Assembly: GCA_012184525.1 (NCBI GenBank)
Contig: WOFQ01000005.1
Location: 1,116,001 to 1,180,000 of the forward strand
Origin: Xenoacremonium recifei
Lineage: Eukaryota > Ascomycota > Sordariomycetes > Hypocreales > Nectriaceae
Length of the DNA: 64,000 nucleotides
Direction: 5' to 3'
Positions 10,933 to 21,784 of the stretch are shown here, piece after piece. Position 1 is the first letter of the stretch. Each line of letters opens with the position of its first letter. Below the pieces are notes generated by a model that saw only the letters and a list, made by a program, of their open reading frames with translations, made no database searches and had not been told where the DNA came from. The position numbers and the translations under genes were made by a program.

Positions 10933-12659
10933 ATGAGATTGCCATCTTCACTTGGGTTCCTGGCCCTGGCCAGCCATCTCCACTTTGCAAGAGCCATTGA
11001 CACTCTCAGTGTAGAGACCACCATTGGAGGTGTCTATGGCATGATAAACGGCTCGACTCCTGATGTTGCCGCCTTTCTTGGTATCCCCTTTGCCGAACCT
11101 CCCATTGGGTCGTTGCGTTTCATGCCTCCGCAGAAGAAACGACCTGCAGGAGGTCGCATCGACGCAACCAAGATAGGACCCAATTGCCCGCAGTATGCTC
11201 TCACACGGGCATTGTATCCTTCAGTGTACACATATGATACACCTTGGCTACAACCTTATGGCCCATGGTCTGAGGACTGCTTATCGCTCAACGTCTGGGC
11301 TCCTTATAAGCCGCAAGACACGAATAGCAGCCCTCTGCCAGTTATCATATGGGTCTTTGGTGGCGGCTTCTATGAAGGTGGTCTGCTAACTTTGGGAATG
11401 GATCCTTCCAATTGGAACCAACGGAGTCAATCTCATCTCGTGGTTGCCATCAAGTATGTTTTCTTTGATAAGAGACGTCTACTCTATACTGACCACCCCT
11501 TAACATAGTTACCGGAACAACATCTTCGGTTTCCCTAATTCCAAATACCTTGCTGAAGAGGGAAAGAATCTCAACATGGGTCTCCTCGACCAGCGAATTG
11601 CCGTCGAATGGGTCCGTGATAACATCGCGGCCTTCGGCGGAGATCCCAGCCGCATGGTCCTTTGGGGTCAGAGCAGCGGTGCCGCAAGTTGCGATTTCTT
11701 CAACTATGCTTACCCAGATGACCCCATAGTTTCTGGTTTCATTGAGGAATCTGGAAGCGTCTTCGCTACAGGCGTGACTGTCGATCTAGAGCATCGTAAC
11801 TTTAGCTCTGTGGCCCAAAATCTCGGCTGCGACGGCTTGTCTACAAAGGAGGAGTTCGAGTGCCTGCAACAAAATGTTTCTGCAAAGGCCATCATCAACT
11901 TCTACGAGCAATACAATCTTAATAATACAGAAGGACAACTACACTGGACCACGCTCATCGACAATGTCACCAAGTTCGAGAATTACACTGAACGAACAAT
12001 GCAAAGAAATTTCTCGATGCTGGTAAGTATCCACCACACAAAGAGTGTAGATAAAGTTCAGAAGACATGAGTTAATTTGATTACTTGCTTTATAGCCAGC
12101 CATCATCGCGAACAATGGCAACGAGCAAGCCTCGCTGATTGACTGGCCTGGTGTTGCAGGCCCCAATCAAACGGAGATATACGAGGAGACACTGTCCGGA
12201 AAGCTCTGTCCAGCTATCTACACCGCGAAGTGAGTACCTTTTACAACGATTCCATATCCCTCAATGTATATGTACTAATCTAGGTACACTTTTAGACAGC
12301 GATATGGGGCTGGGGCTACAACTTTCTACCTCTGGAATAATGCTAGCTTTCCCAATATCTCACCACTGCCATGGGAGGGTGCCTATCATACGTCTGAATT
12401 GCCCCTCATCTTTGGTACTTTCTCTGAGTATGGCAACGTATCGGCGACTCCCCTGGAATATGCCACTTCAGCACATTGGCAGGATCTCTATCTAGCCTTC
12501 ATGAGAGATCCTGAAAAGGGCTTGCCTGCGGCTGGGTGGCCGACTTGGAGTCCTCAAGGACAAACATTCTCTTTTGGCTATGACGGCGAACTATCGATAC
12601 TTATTCCATCAGAATACTTAGAAGAGCAGTGTGTAGGTATACCACAGACAATTGCTTAA
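10933..12659 (+). CDS. Secreted type-B carboxylesterase/lipase (cholinesterase-like)
   Basis: Predicted exons 10933-11453, 11509-12022, 12096-12229 and 12296-12659 close in frame to 510 residues. An N-terminal signal peptide (MRLPSSLGFLALASHLHFARA) precedes the alpha/beta-hydrolase domain. Family landmarks are FLGIPFAEPP, SEDCLSLNVW, the oxyanion-hole region VFGGGFYEGG, NYRNNIFGFP (formed across intron 1), AFGGDP and the nucleophile elbow GQSSGA containing the catalytic Ser. The catalytic His is in AYHTSELPLIFG, formed after the last splice. These enzymes hydrolyse carboxylic esters outside the cell; the substrate cannot be read. The protein is a little short for the family (often 530-560), mostly at the C-terminus. 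Introns are 55, 73 and 66 bp. Confidence 0.9.
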
Positions 12660-13479
12660 AGAATGATGAGTAGGTAGCTAGAGGTTCTAGATATGTCGAA
12701 GAACCCATTGGAAAAAAATCCCTTCAATATTAGGCAGTTCCTAAAGTCTCCAACCTTCGGGTACTCTTGACCTATTTACTGTGGAAGAATACGTACCCGT
12801 CATCTTTCGATTCATGTTAATCAAGAAACATGCGTTCTCTGTTCACTTAACCACAGCCTTGCTCTCTCAGTGCGCGAGACCCCTCCGCCAAGACCACTAA
12901 TAAGCCAGAAAGTAGAAACCCTTTACAAAGCAGCCTATGACTATTACTTTTACTCTACAAGGTGTTTTGGTAGATTCAAGTCGAGATGAACGAAGCTGCC
13001 AGATACTAGGGGTTATGAAACTAGTCTGAGCTTAGGCCAAATAACCAGCATCTAATGGAGGCTCGTTCTACCAACATATGACCCCATATCGGTGTCTCCT
13101 GATTGGAAATAATACCGGACAAGACACAAACCGTTATTTGCATAAACACATCTCTTTAGGCCAGGTTCGTCGTGGAGTCTTCGGATGTAAGCATAATTGA
13201 CGAATCAGGTTATACCATTTTAGCCGCCGAACCTCCCGTACATGAATCCCCGCGCTCAGAACTCCGTACACCCCTGCGAGAAAACGTATGATAATAACAC
13301 CATTGGAAGAAACGGTCTGTAAGGAGTCGAAGCGGGTACCAACAGGATTCAGGAACTCAAGAAGCGGGGTAACTCGCAGCTTGCGCAGTAAAACTTCGCA
13401 TCTTCATCTCGCCTGACTCTCGATAACCTTCACGAACCATCCAGCGCGCTAAATTAGACCTCCCGCCGCCTCCCGAACC
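12660..13479. other. Intergenic region, 820 bp
   Basis: 3' flank of the carboxylesterase gene and promoter of the downstream methyltransferase. No feature recognised. Confidence 0.5.
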
Positions 13480-14890
13480 ATGACTGGTCACACGCATCCC
13501 GAGAATCACTTGGAAGCCGATGTGGGTTTCCCCTCTCTCCCTTAATCCATTAATAAGAATTCTGTTGACTTTGTGGGAAGGACAATGTGCCCGAAACCGA
13601 CTCGACGATCGACCCCGAGTGCGTCCCTACAAACACCGCTTGCGCCCACTTTCGTGCTGACTGTCTCGTGAAGAGATGGAGCTTCGAGCTACCTGACGTC
13701 CTTAAAGTCGAGCATCTACAACTATAGGTGAACCGCCGGACCAAGCGATACGAAAATCATGCGGCGTCTGCTGACCCGGCGTCTAGATACGAAAACGGCC
13801 GTCGCTATCATGCTTTCCGCGAAGGCACCTATCTAGTGGTAAGGCCTTTCTACCTCAGCACATCATATTTACCTCGGTTTCCAATGCGAATCAACGTAGC
13901 CGAACGACGACGAAGAACAAAGCCGCATGGATTTAGTCCATCATATATATAGCCTCATCCTCGGCGGCAAGCTTCACCTAGCTCCAGTTGCCAAAAACGT
14001 CCAGCGCGTCCTCGATCTAGGCACAGGAACTGGGATATGGGCCTTAGACTTTGCAGAGTAAGCTTTTGTCGCTCCCATATTGGTTTTAGCTTGAGCTTTT
14101 CTGACCTTCGTGCGATGAACTAGTGAGCATCCGTCAGCGGAAATAATTGGTACAGACTTAAGTCCCATACAGCCCGAGTGGTAGGCATCAACACAATGAT
14201 TACCTTCAAGGCTCCCACTGAATACTAATGCGAATACAGGACGCCTCCCAATTGCGTCTTCGAAGTTGATGACTTTGAGGATCCATGGATCTACAAGACT
14301 CCTTTCGAATATATCCATGCACGGGAACTGGAAGGGTGCATCGCCGACGAAAGTCGCTTTTTCCACCAAGCCTTCAAAAACCTAGCTCCTGGTGGATACA
14401 TTGAGCTTCAGGCCATGCGCGGATCCTTCATGTCCGACGATGACACAAGTGAGAAGGCTACATATGCTCAGCGCTGGGCGGAGGGACTGCTCAAGAGCAG
14501 TGAGATGTTTGGGAAACCCATTGACTGCGTGCCTGGGTGGAAGGAGAAGCTGGTCGAAGCAGGGTTCGTGGATATCCAGCAAGAAATTCGCAAGGTATGT
14601 CTACTCGTGACGCAAGTATATCAGTCATTGACTCCAAGGGGTAGATACCAATCGGTGCGTGGCCCAAAGACAAGACCTTGAAAGAGGTTGGGAAGTATCA
14701 AGCGGTCCAATCGCTTCAAGCCATTGATTCCTATACCCCTATGCTCTTTGAGAAGGTTCTCGGCTGGGAGAGGGAAGAAATCCAGGTTCTCATGGCTCAG
14801 GCCAAAAAGGAGCTGAGAGACCCGTCTATCCATCTCTATCTTCCTGTTTACTTTCTCTGGGGCAAGAAGCCTGTCGCTGATTCAAAGTAG
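13480..14890 (+). CDS. LaeA-like class I SAM-dependent methyltransferase, eight exons
   Basis: Predicted exons 13480-13521, 13581-13618, 13674-13727, 13787-13838, 13900-14057, 14124-14180, 14240-14594 and 14645-14890 give 333 residues in one frame. The first four exons are tiny and encode the family N-terminus: an acidic segment, SSYLTSLKSSIYNYR and then YENGRRYHAFREGTYL. The SAM-binding motif I is VLDLGTGTGIWALDFA (about 99-114), followed by GTDLSPIQPEW, PNCVFEVDDFEDPW and LAPGGYIELQ (post-I region). LaeA-like proteins are nuclear or cytosolic methyltransferase-fold proteins that often affect secondary metabolism, but most paralogues have unknown substrates. There is no PKS, NRPS or terpene synthase nearby. 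A second member lies at 42457-43666. The exact ends of exons 1-3 are the least certain. Confidence 0.86.
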
Positions 14891-15048
14891 AGGAGCAAGC
14901 TCATGGGACTGATTCTAGACGTTCAACGACATTTTCCGTACTTGATTAGAAATTCAGAGCCGTTTGCTACAGTTCACTTCTAATGCCAAACACGGGAGAA
15001 TGCTCACAAGCCAAGATGGAGTGGGAAAAGGCTCCGTCTCAATAGGTG

Positions 15049-17459
15049 CTACACCAGAATAATATCCTCCTCGCTCTCTTCAAACTTGAAAGGCGAGCTG
15101 AACGGCTCAACCCCATCTGCGGCATCGTCGAATATAAACACGCCAATCCGCCTCCAAGTGTCATGGCCAGTCTCATCTTTACCTGCCCGAACAACGACCA
15201 GTCCCGCGTACTGCCACTGCGTCTTTTGAACAGGAGGGTCAACTTTCCCAGAAAACTTCGCTAGATCATACCTGCTTTCAATCGGCCCTCGGGTCATCCA
15301 TGCCTCAAGCATCGTCAAGATCATAAACGTCTCAGTAGGGACATTTGCCCCAGGCAAGAGACTCGCATCGTCATGGACATACTTCATTCCATTCTTAGGC
15401 TCAAAGTAAATCTTCGCGAGCTCGTAACGTCCATGCGGGAGAAGTCGCAGCATTTCCCCGTCCCATTGCAATGCGCTTGGGATCATTCTCGTGCGCAATG
15501 TGATTCTGAGCCCGGCAAAGTCGTGGAGCAGGGTATCCGGCTTGGAAGTGAGCGTGGGATGTTGGAAAGAGACAACCTGTGCGCAATAGACGGTATACAT
15601 GGAGCGAGTAAATATCTGCGTGCAGATGTTAAAGTCGATTGTGTCGCGACCTGCGGATTTCGGTGTTCGGGGAGGCACGGAGAAACACGACCACGATGGC
15701 GCTGTCTTTCCCAGCTCCAGTTTCCTCTGTACGAAGTCTCCTAAAGGTGATGGAGGCGAGAGCGCCCAGAGCAGTTCGAAGTCTGCAGCTTCTTTCCAGA
15801 TCCCTGCCAAATATGTATACTTGGTCTGTGACTGGATAGCCCTAACGATGCCCGCAAAGGCAATTACGCGGTCCCTCTCATACGTCAATTCCAGCATCCG
15901 GTAGTCCTGCACGAGTAGGTTCCACTGTCCGTTAAACGACCTCTCCATACTCACGGGCTCCTTGCCTTGGATCCCAGCAAAAACGGCGTGGAACTGGCTC
16001 TTTGAACGTGGACTCTCTCGCAGCGGTCCACGAAACTCGTCTTCAAGCCTCTCACAGCACTCCCACATTAGTCGGCCCTGGCCGTAGTAGATGTTCCGCG
16101 AGCAGAGCAGGCGCTCTTGGAAGACCCAGGCGCGAGAGAGGAGAGGCCATAAGTCCTTGTACGTGTTTGGCGTCCAAAAGCGACTCGCGAAGCCTGTTTC
16201 GTCTTGCACCAGGAGGCGGTCCTCCCGTGATGCACTCCTTTGGTCATCAGATCCTGGAAAAAGCTGGCAAGGGACCTCGATGCGTGGATCTCGGAGATGG
16301 TGTCTGCTCAATTCCTCCGACGGCGGGTAGACGTATGAGATATTGCAAGCAGTGCGCCCATAGACTGAGGCCATTTTGAGCGCTTCCCGCTCCCAGTCCT
16401 CTTTCGAGTCCTGGATAATGCACAATGAGTCGATCCAGATGTACCGAAACCCCAGGGCACGGGAAATTCTAATGGCCTCACGGTACTTCAAGGACAGCTC
16501 TGACAGCGGAATCTCGCTCGTGAATTCAACAAGACGAGCTTGCGTCAAACGAAGCAAGGCATTAGGATCTGGTCCCCACATGTGACTGAGGGTGGTGTAT
16601 TGTAGCTGAGGTACACTCGCAACGTCGCATAGCAACCTCACTTTCCCACCGTTGAGATCAAGAAGTCGGGAGGGAAGTTCTGAGGCCCGGGCAACCATTC
16701 GCGAGAAATCCACGCATTTCGAGTGTGTTTCAGTGCAGCGTTGATGCCACTCTTTAATGGTTGTCAACTTCATGTCGTGCTTTGAGGATACGGTCTCAGG
16801 CCCATCCAGCAGCGTTGCAGGGTTCAGCTCAGGATCTAGTCTGTCAGTGCGCCGGCATCTCTTTGACATACTTCAACAAGTACTCACTTGACACTGGATA
16901 TATAAAGAGCTCGCTCCATTTGAAGACCCCTGACCCGGCGAGTCGCACTTCATCATCCCATACCTCTGGGATTGCAAGTCGGATGACACCCAACGGTCCG
17001 CTATAATTAATCAGTGACTCTAAAATGTGTTCCAGTGTTTTCGTTTCAATACATCACTGGTGCAATTGGCTTCTTTTTCCGTTTCCACCATTTCTGAGGG
17101 CTTGGTGCTCGATGCTCAAGCTCATACTCGAGCTCAAAGTTCCTTGCCTTCAGACTGATTGTGACCTCGTCCTTATCAATCGAGCGTTTAACCGGGTCGA
17201 AGAGATGAGCTCCAGCTCGGACCCAGATCAGGGCACAAAGATGACACCCGTTAAGATATCCTGCTTTGATCCCTGTCACCGGAAGACGATCGAACAACTC
17301 CTCTACGTTGAGCCTTATTTCCTCTCTGTTGAATAAATCGCGCAACAGCTGGGACTTTCGCTGAAGTCTAGTGCATGTAGGGCAGAGCTGATGAAGAGTA
17401 ACGATGTAGTCTTCGGGTTGCTGGTGTTCGTAAAGAGTGGCAGGTCCATTTGAAGCCAT
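15049..17459 (-). CDS. HET-domain (heterokaryon incompatibility) protein
   Basis: Predicted exons on the minus strand are 17459-17053, 17000-16888 and 16835-15049, 768 residues; both introns are 52 bp (donors GTATTG and GTGAGT). The N-terminal third has a Cys/His-containing region (CPTCTRLQRK and CHLCALIW) seen in many HET proteins. The HET domain begins at the start of exon 3 with YTTLSHMWG, continues through RYIWIDSLCIIQDS and MASVYGRTACNISY, and is followed by the usual uncharacterised C-terminal region with WVFQERLL and GRLMWECCE. HET domains trigger cell death upon fusion of incompatible hyphae in several fungi; most copies have no tested role. An in-frame ATG at 17576 would add 39 residues. 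It converges with the methyltransferase ending at 14890, 158 bp away. Confidence 0.9.
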
Positions 17460-17665
17460 TTCGTTATGAGCTTTGGGTGATGTGATGAGCCTGGTAGGTA
17501 CTAATGTGCATGTCAGATCGTCAGCAATCGTGGTCTGCCCATTCACCGCTTTGCAGCTTATAGCGCTTTGCTGCACCTGGAAGATGAACCCAGAATTTTA
17601 CGAAAAGTGATAATCTTATGCTCGCGTGCATGAACGGTTTGTTGAGGCCAACTCAAATGCATCAA

Positions 17666-19255
17666 TCAATCCTTTCCCAAAGCCAAGTCCACCTCCGACT
17701 GCAGAACCTCCACAAGCTCAAAGACTTGGCTCTTATTCCCTGTACAAGCCCCCGACACCAGTCTCTCATCTCCTGCAATCAGGCACGTCTGGTTATTCTC
17801 CGACGCAGGCTCCAACACGAGCCGGTCCGTCCCGTTAAATGGATACAATTGTCCAGTGTTCGTTTGTCCAGCTGCAGCACCAAACACATCAGCATGATCG
17901 TCACTGTCAATAGAATGGAGAGACTTACAGCCATCGGCCCTCCCACCGCACGAAAACATATTCACAGTATCTCCCTCTGCTCTGCGCCCATCGAAGCTCA
18001 GGCAGCCGTTCATCAACACGCTCACCACCAACGCCTCGCCCAAAGTCCCATCATCATGCTTTCCCCGAGTCACGATATCGAACTTCTGGCCTGCCTTGTT
18101 GTTGCATGTTGCCAGCGCCACCGGGATCAGGTTCTCGCGGAAGTCACCCGCAGTAGGGTCTACAGACAGGCAGCGCCCGTCGGACGCCCGGATATTGACG
18201 CTCTGCAGCGCGCGCACAGCAGTGGCATCAAAGGCGTTGGCTTCGGCAGCAGCAGATGGGTTGAGTGTACCGCCGGCGCCGGAGACGGGGACCGGAGCAG
18301 TGGGGTTTGCGGACACGGCGGTGCCGGAGGTGGAGTCCGTGATGGCCGAGGACTCGCTGGCAGTTACAGCTGAAGATATACTGGTGGCTGAAGCAGTGTT
18401 GGAGATCAGAGAAGAGGTAGAAGCAATCGTCTCAGTAGCCACCTCCGCAGAGGTCGTCGTAGCATCAGGGATTTCCGGGTTGACCACGTCTGGCAGTGAA
18501 GCTGTCACCGTCACAGTGTTAGTCACCGTGACGATCCGCCTGGCCGAACACTTGGTCTTGTTCTTGTTCTTGCGACGTTTCCCAGTCGCAGACTTCGTAG
18601 CTGTGGCCTTGGTGGCCTTAGCCTTGACCGGCTCGGTGACTGTTGCCGAAGTTGTACTCGCACTCATCCCAACTTTCGCAAACGTGAACTTCTGTTCAGC
18701 TTTCCCATCGCACGCAGCAATCCCAACACGATCTCCAGTGCCTGTCAAGCACATCCCCATCCCGTTTCCAGGCTTCAACGCCAAAGGACCAGTACCCCCT
18801 GAGTATGCAAACAGCTGAGAGTCTGTCACGCTCCCACTCCCATCCGCCCTTCCTCCGCATGAGAACATGATAACTTGATCGCCGGCCATCCTCCTTGGAT
18901 CGAAGTTCACACATGCCTGCGTCAAGGTATTGACGAGCAACACCTCACCCGCCACATTGTCATGTACACCAGATGTGATGACATCCCAGGCTTGTCCATC
19001 CGTGGAGCCGCAGTCAGCGAATTGGATAGGGTTCAAGTTGGCGCGAAAGTCGCCCGAGAGCTTGTTGACAAAGAGGCATTTCCCGGAGGACGTCTTGATA
19101 TGGATGCCAGAGAATGCGCGAGTGGCCGTATTGTCGCGGGGGTGGGCTTCCTTGAAGGCAGTCTCGTCGAGGGCGGAGACTGTGCGAGGGAGGAGGGAGG
19201 CAGAAGCCGTAGAGGCTGTGAGAAGGAGAGAAATAAGAGAATGCTTGGAGACCAT
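17666..19255 (-). CDS. Secreted two-domain ricin-B/CBM13-like protein
   Basis: Predicted exons 19255-17929 and 17871-17666, 510 residues. The protein has a signal peptide (MVSKHSLISLLLTASTASA), a first domain (about 45-195), a Ser/Thr-rich linker with a very basic stretch (GKRRKNKNKTK) and a second homologous domain at the C-terminus. Corresponding motifs in the two domains are SGKCLFVN/DGRCLSVD, GDFRANLNPI/GDFRENLIPV, VNFDPRR/LSFDGRR and VIMFSCGGRADG/VNMFSCGGRADG, showing internal duplication. The repeated Cys and QxF-type ends suggest a beta-trefoil lectin fold, so it probably binds wall or host glycans; that is inference. The 57-bp intron (17872-17928) is 3n without stop; removing it restores the ADGSGQTNTGQL register that parallels ADGSGSVTDSQL in domain 1. 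A dibasic site in the linker could allow Kex2-like cleavage. Confidence 0.8.
   Translation of the reverse strand: MVSKHSLISLLLTASTASASLLPRTVSALDETAFKEAHPRDNTATRAFSGIHIKTSSGKCLFVNKLSGDFRANLNPIQFADCGSTDGQAWDVITSGVHDNVAGEVLLVNTLTQACVNFDPRRMAGDQVIMFSCGGRADGSGSVTDSQLFAYSGGTGPLALKPGNGMGMCLTGTGDRVGIAACDGKAEQKFTFAKVGMSASTTSATVTEPVKAKATKATATKSATGKRRKNKNKTKCSARRIVTVTNTVTVTASLPDVVNPEIPDATTTSAEVATETIASTSSLISNTASATSISSAVTASESSAITDSTSGTAVSANPTAPVPVSGAGGTLNPSAAAEANAFDATAVRALQSVNIRASDGRCLSVDPTAGDFRENLIPVALATCNNKAGQKFDIVTRGKHDDGTLGEALVVSVLMNGCLSFDGRRAEGDTVNMFSCGGRADGCKSLHSIDSDDHADVFGAAAGQTNTGQLYPFNGTDRLVLEPASENNQTCLIAGDERLVSGACTGNKSQVFELVEVLQSEVDLALGKD
17872..17928 (-). other. 57-bp frame-preserving intron in the lectin-like gene
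   Basis: Minus-strand donor GTAAGT at 17928-17923 and acceptor CTGCAG ending at 17872. It is 3n and stop-free, so it hides inside a continuous frame. The domain-to-domain comparison shows the 19 encoded residues have no counterpart in domain 1. Confidence 0.8.
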
Positions 19256-20242
19256 GGTGGCAGAATGAAAGACGATGTATCAAAGAAGGACAGAAGAACG
19301 AGGGAATGAATTGAAGGAATGAATGGAAAAGAATGACGGTGTAAATGAAGGTAAATCTGTCCAGCAGAGCCTGATCAAAGGCGAGAAACGAAGGTGACGA
19401 GATGGTGGGTGAGGAATGAAGCTATTCGCAACATTGCACACAGCAAGGACCACCTCTCTTATAAGTCTCAACAAGCCACAGCTCCTCATGAAGCACCAGC
19501 GGCCGCCTCCATTCTCAAATCTGCAGACCTGATTCCCAAACTACACTCCCAACCACCCGCGATACGTCCCCTTCATCTCATCTGAACCTCTGGGCCCGTT
19601 TCACGACACTCATCCCCCTCCCCCAGACCGACCTGGGAGGTTTCTGAGGATCGCCACGGCGTTTGATGATGTGCGCCAGGAGGCGGCCTTCGGATCGTCG
19701 GAATGCGCTCGAACGGTGGCCGTTTCAGCGCGAAGATCAAAGCGACGCAGACGTGAGACGGGTAGCGCCGTTTGCTCTGGTGAGACGCTTACTACCTACC
19801 TATCGGGAACAAGAGGTTACAGCCTGAGCCTGGAGATAGGCGGCCGACTGTGCGGCCACGGCGGCTGCGACGCTGAGTTTATGACACAAGCTTAAACATC
19901 GATGTGAGGTCATAAGGCTGTTGGTTGGAAATCCTTGTTCTCTTCTCAGACCGCCTCTGAGGAAGGGCAATCTATCTCGGACAAACAGTGAGTGAACCCC
20001 AGACATGTTCCAACAAGGCGACTAACAGGTGCCGTAAATTCCGTATGAGTTCCCAATGAACGAAAATAATACTAGTACAAGTTGATTATACAAAATGTTC
20101 CAGCCTGGCATATTTCTCATCTTTTCGTATGTCAACATTTGTTCCTCCGTAGTGCACATGCGCAAGCCCTGGCGAGCTTAGTGTTAGGGACTACAACGAG
20201 CTGTAAAAGTTAGTGGCCAAAAGTGTGTATCCGCCTCGAGCT
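19256..20242. other. Intergenic region, 987 bp
   Basis: Promoter of the lectin-like gene (pyrimidine-rich on its coding strand next to the start) and 3' flank of the acyltransferase. No other feature seen. Confidence 0.5.
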
Positions 20243-21784
20243 TCAAGCGTCTTGTGTCAGTAATTGCTCAAGTCCCTTCTCGGCTCTCGCCCACGATTCC
20301 ATGGTCATGCTTCCTTGAATCCAGTAGTCGCCGCTCGGTGTTCCGATGATACATAGACCATTTCGATTCATCCTCGCCCCAGGCACCAGAGGTTGTGCAA
20401 ACACATAACTCGGTCGTCCCTTGTCTCTCTTATCAGCAGCGCTTGAGTTCATCACTGCTGGACTGAAGTCTACGGTCTCAAATAAATGCGCTTTCGTCCA
20501 GTTTGAGAACATCATCGGGTAGCTGTTTGCCTCGCCAAAAAGAGGAGAGATTCCTGTCCTGGCAATTGCCTTTCTGTAAGAATCTGCAAGGGCATAAACA
20601 TGAGCCTCAGTTGTTTGTTGCACTATTGCGTGTCGTAGGGCCAACGCCAAGTTTCCCAATTTCGTGTAGTCTGTGGCAGCTGGTACTGCTTCTCGTGAAG
20701 GCGCAATGAAAAAGAAGTTGAGGACTGCATTTTGGACGTAAGCAGTGTTGGAGAGGAACCCAGGAAAGACAGATGGAAGACGGCCGCGAATGTCGAAAGG
20801 ACTCGATAACAGGACGCTACGTTTGCTCGTAGGTCCGAGGACGGAAGATGCCAGGGCAACAAACCAAGCAGTAATGATATCCCCATTGCTCGCGAATGGC
20901 TCTCGCTTTTCCATCCGGGTAGTGCCCTTTATGCTAGTACCGGATGGCGGCAAAGCATACTGCCTGAGTTTCCGAACAGCGGCTTTTGGTACATAGACCG
21001 TCTTTTCTATCGCAGGCCCGTACCGCCACGGGTCGATGAAGAAGAAGAAGAGAACCAAGTAAAGCATTTTTAAAATGCTCAATACATGACTAGCGAGAAA
21101 GCCCTGGTTCTTTTGCACCTCACTTGACATTTTTGACCTCTCAAGAGTGTCCATTGGGTCTTCGGGCACTTCGCTTCTTCGTCCGGCGAGCACCAGGCAC
21201 CACGCCTTGATAATAGCACTCATACCAATGATATCTGCAGTAACATGACACCATGATAATGAGACGAGAGCTCCATCCGTAAATTTGACAACGTGGAGCG
21301 ACAGTTGTGGTGAATCTGAATTGATCAGATCATCGACGTTTTCTGGCGCGTTTACCGGTTTTACGAGAGACGAGAATGTCGTTGGGCCGAGTTGGGTGAA
21401 AGGTCCTGTATGTACTGGGCGAGGCAATTGCGATGCGAGAGGGTGCTCGTCAAGTGCAACATCGAAGGTGGTTTCCGTAAAACGAACAGGCGGTCGTTGG
21501 CTATCGAATTGTTGAGGGACATGTATTTCTAGTTTACCGTGGCTGTTGAATCGAAATCGCCCGCCGAGTTTCTTCCAGCCATCCATGTTCAAAAGCTCTG
21601 TAAGAGATTCATGGAGTCGAGCTGTGTCCAGCACATCATTGAAGACGAAGGTCGTATGAAGAATGACGCTGCGATTCAAAGGCGTGTCGTCGAAGAAATG
21701 CACGGGAAATACCTCATCGGTGGGATTGCTTGGAGGTTGCGTCTGTCTTGGCTTCAAGCCTAAAGACTTTCGGAGCAGATCCAT
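20243..21784 (-). CDS. BAHD-type (transferase family) acyltransferase
   Basis: Single exon, 513 residues. The catalytic motif HVTAD (H180-x3-D184) lies in SLSWCHVTADIIGMSAIIKAW, as in acyl-CoA-dependent O- or N-acyltransferases such as trichothecene 3-O-acetyltransferase relatives. The second family motif, usually DFGWG near the C-terminus, is here VDFSPA, so it is poorly conserved. A very hydrophobic segment (ILKMLYLVLFFFFIDPW, about 235-255) could associate with membrane. The gene stands alone, not inside a visible biosynthetic cluster; donor and acceptor substrates cannot be read from sequence. Transfer of an acetyl or longer acyl group to a secondary metabolite is an inference from the family. 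Confidence 0.85.
   Translation of the reverse strand: MDLLRKSLGLKPRQTQPPSNPTDEVFPVHFFDDTPLNRSVILHTTFVFNDVLDTARLHESLTELLNMDGWKKLGGRFRFNSHGKLEIHVPQQFDSQRPPVRFTETTFDVALDEHPLASQLPRPVHTGPFTQLGPTTFSSLVKPVNAPENVDDLINSDSPQLSLHVVKFTDGALVSLSWCHVTADIIGMSAIIKAWCLVLAGRRSEVPEDPMDTLERSKMSSEVQKNQGFLASHVLSILKMLYLVLFFFFIDPWRYGPAIEKTVYVPKAAVRKLRQYALPPSGTSIKGTTRMEKREPFASNGDIITAWFVALASSVLGPTSKRSVLLSSPFDIRGRLPSVFPGFLSNTAYVQNAVLNFFFIAPSREAVPAATDYTKLGNLALALRHAIVQQTTEAHVYALADSYRKAIARTGISPLFGEANSYPMMFSNWTKAHLFETVDFSPAVMNSSAADKRDKGRPSYVFAQPLVPGARMNRNGLCIIGTPSGDYWIQGSMTMESWARAEKGLEQLLTQDA

Noticed and set aside
13480..14890. Secondary-metabolite gene cluster around the LaeA-like genes
   Set aside because: No PKS, NRPS, terpene cyclase, DMATS or P450 is present; LaeA-like paralogues are numerous in moulds and not diagnostic.
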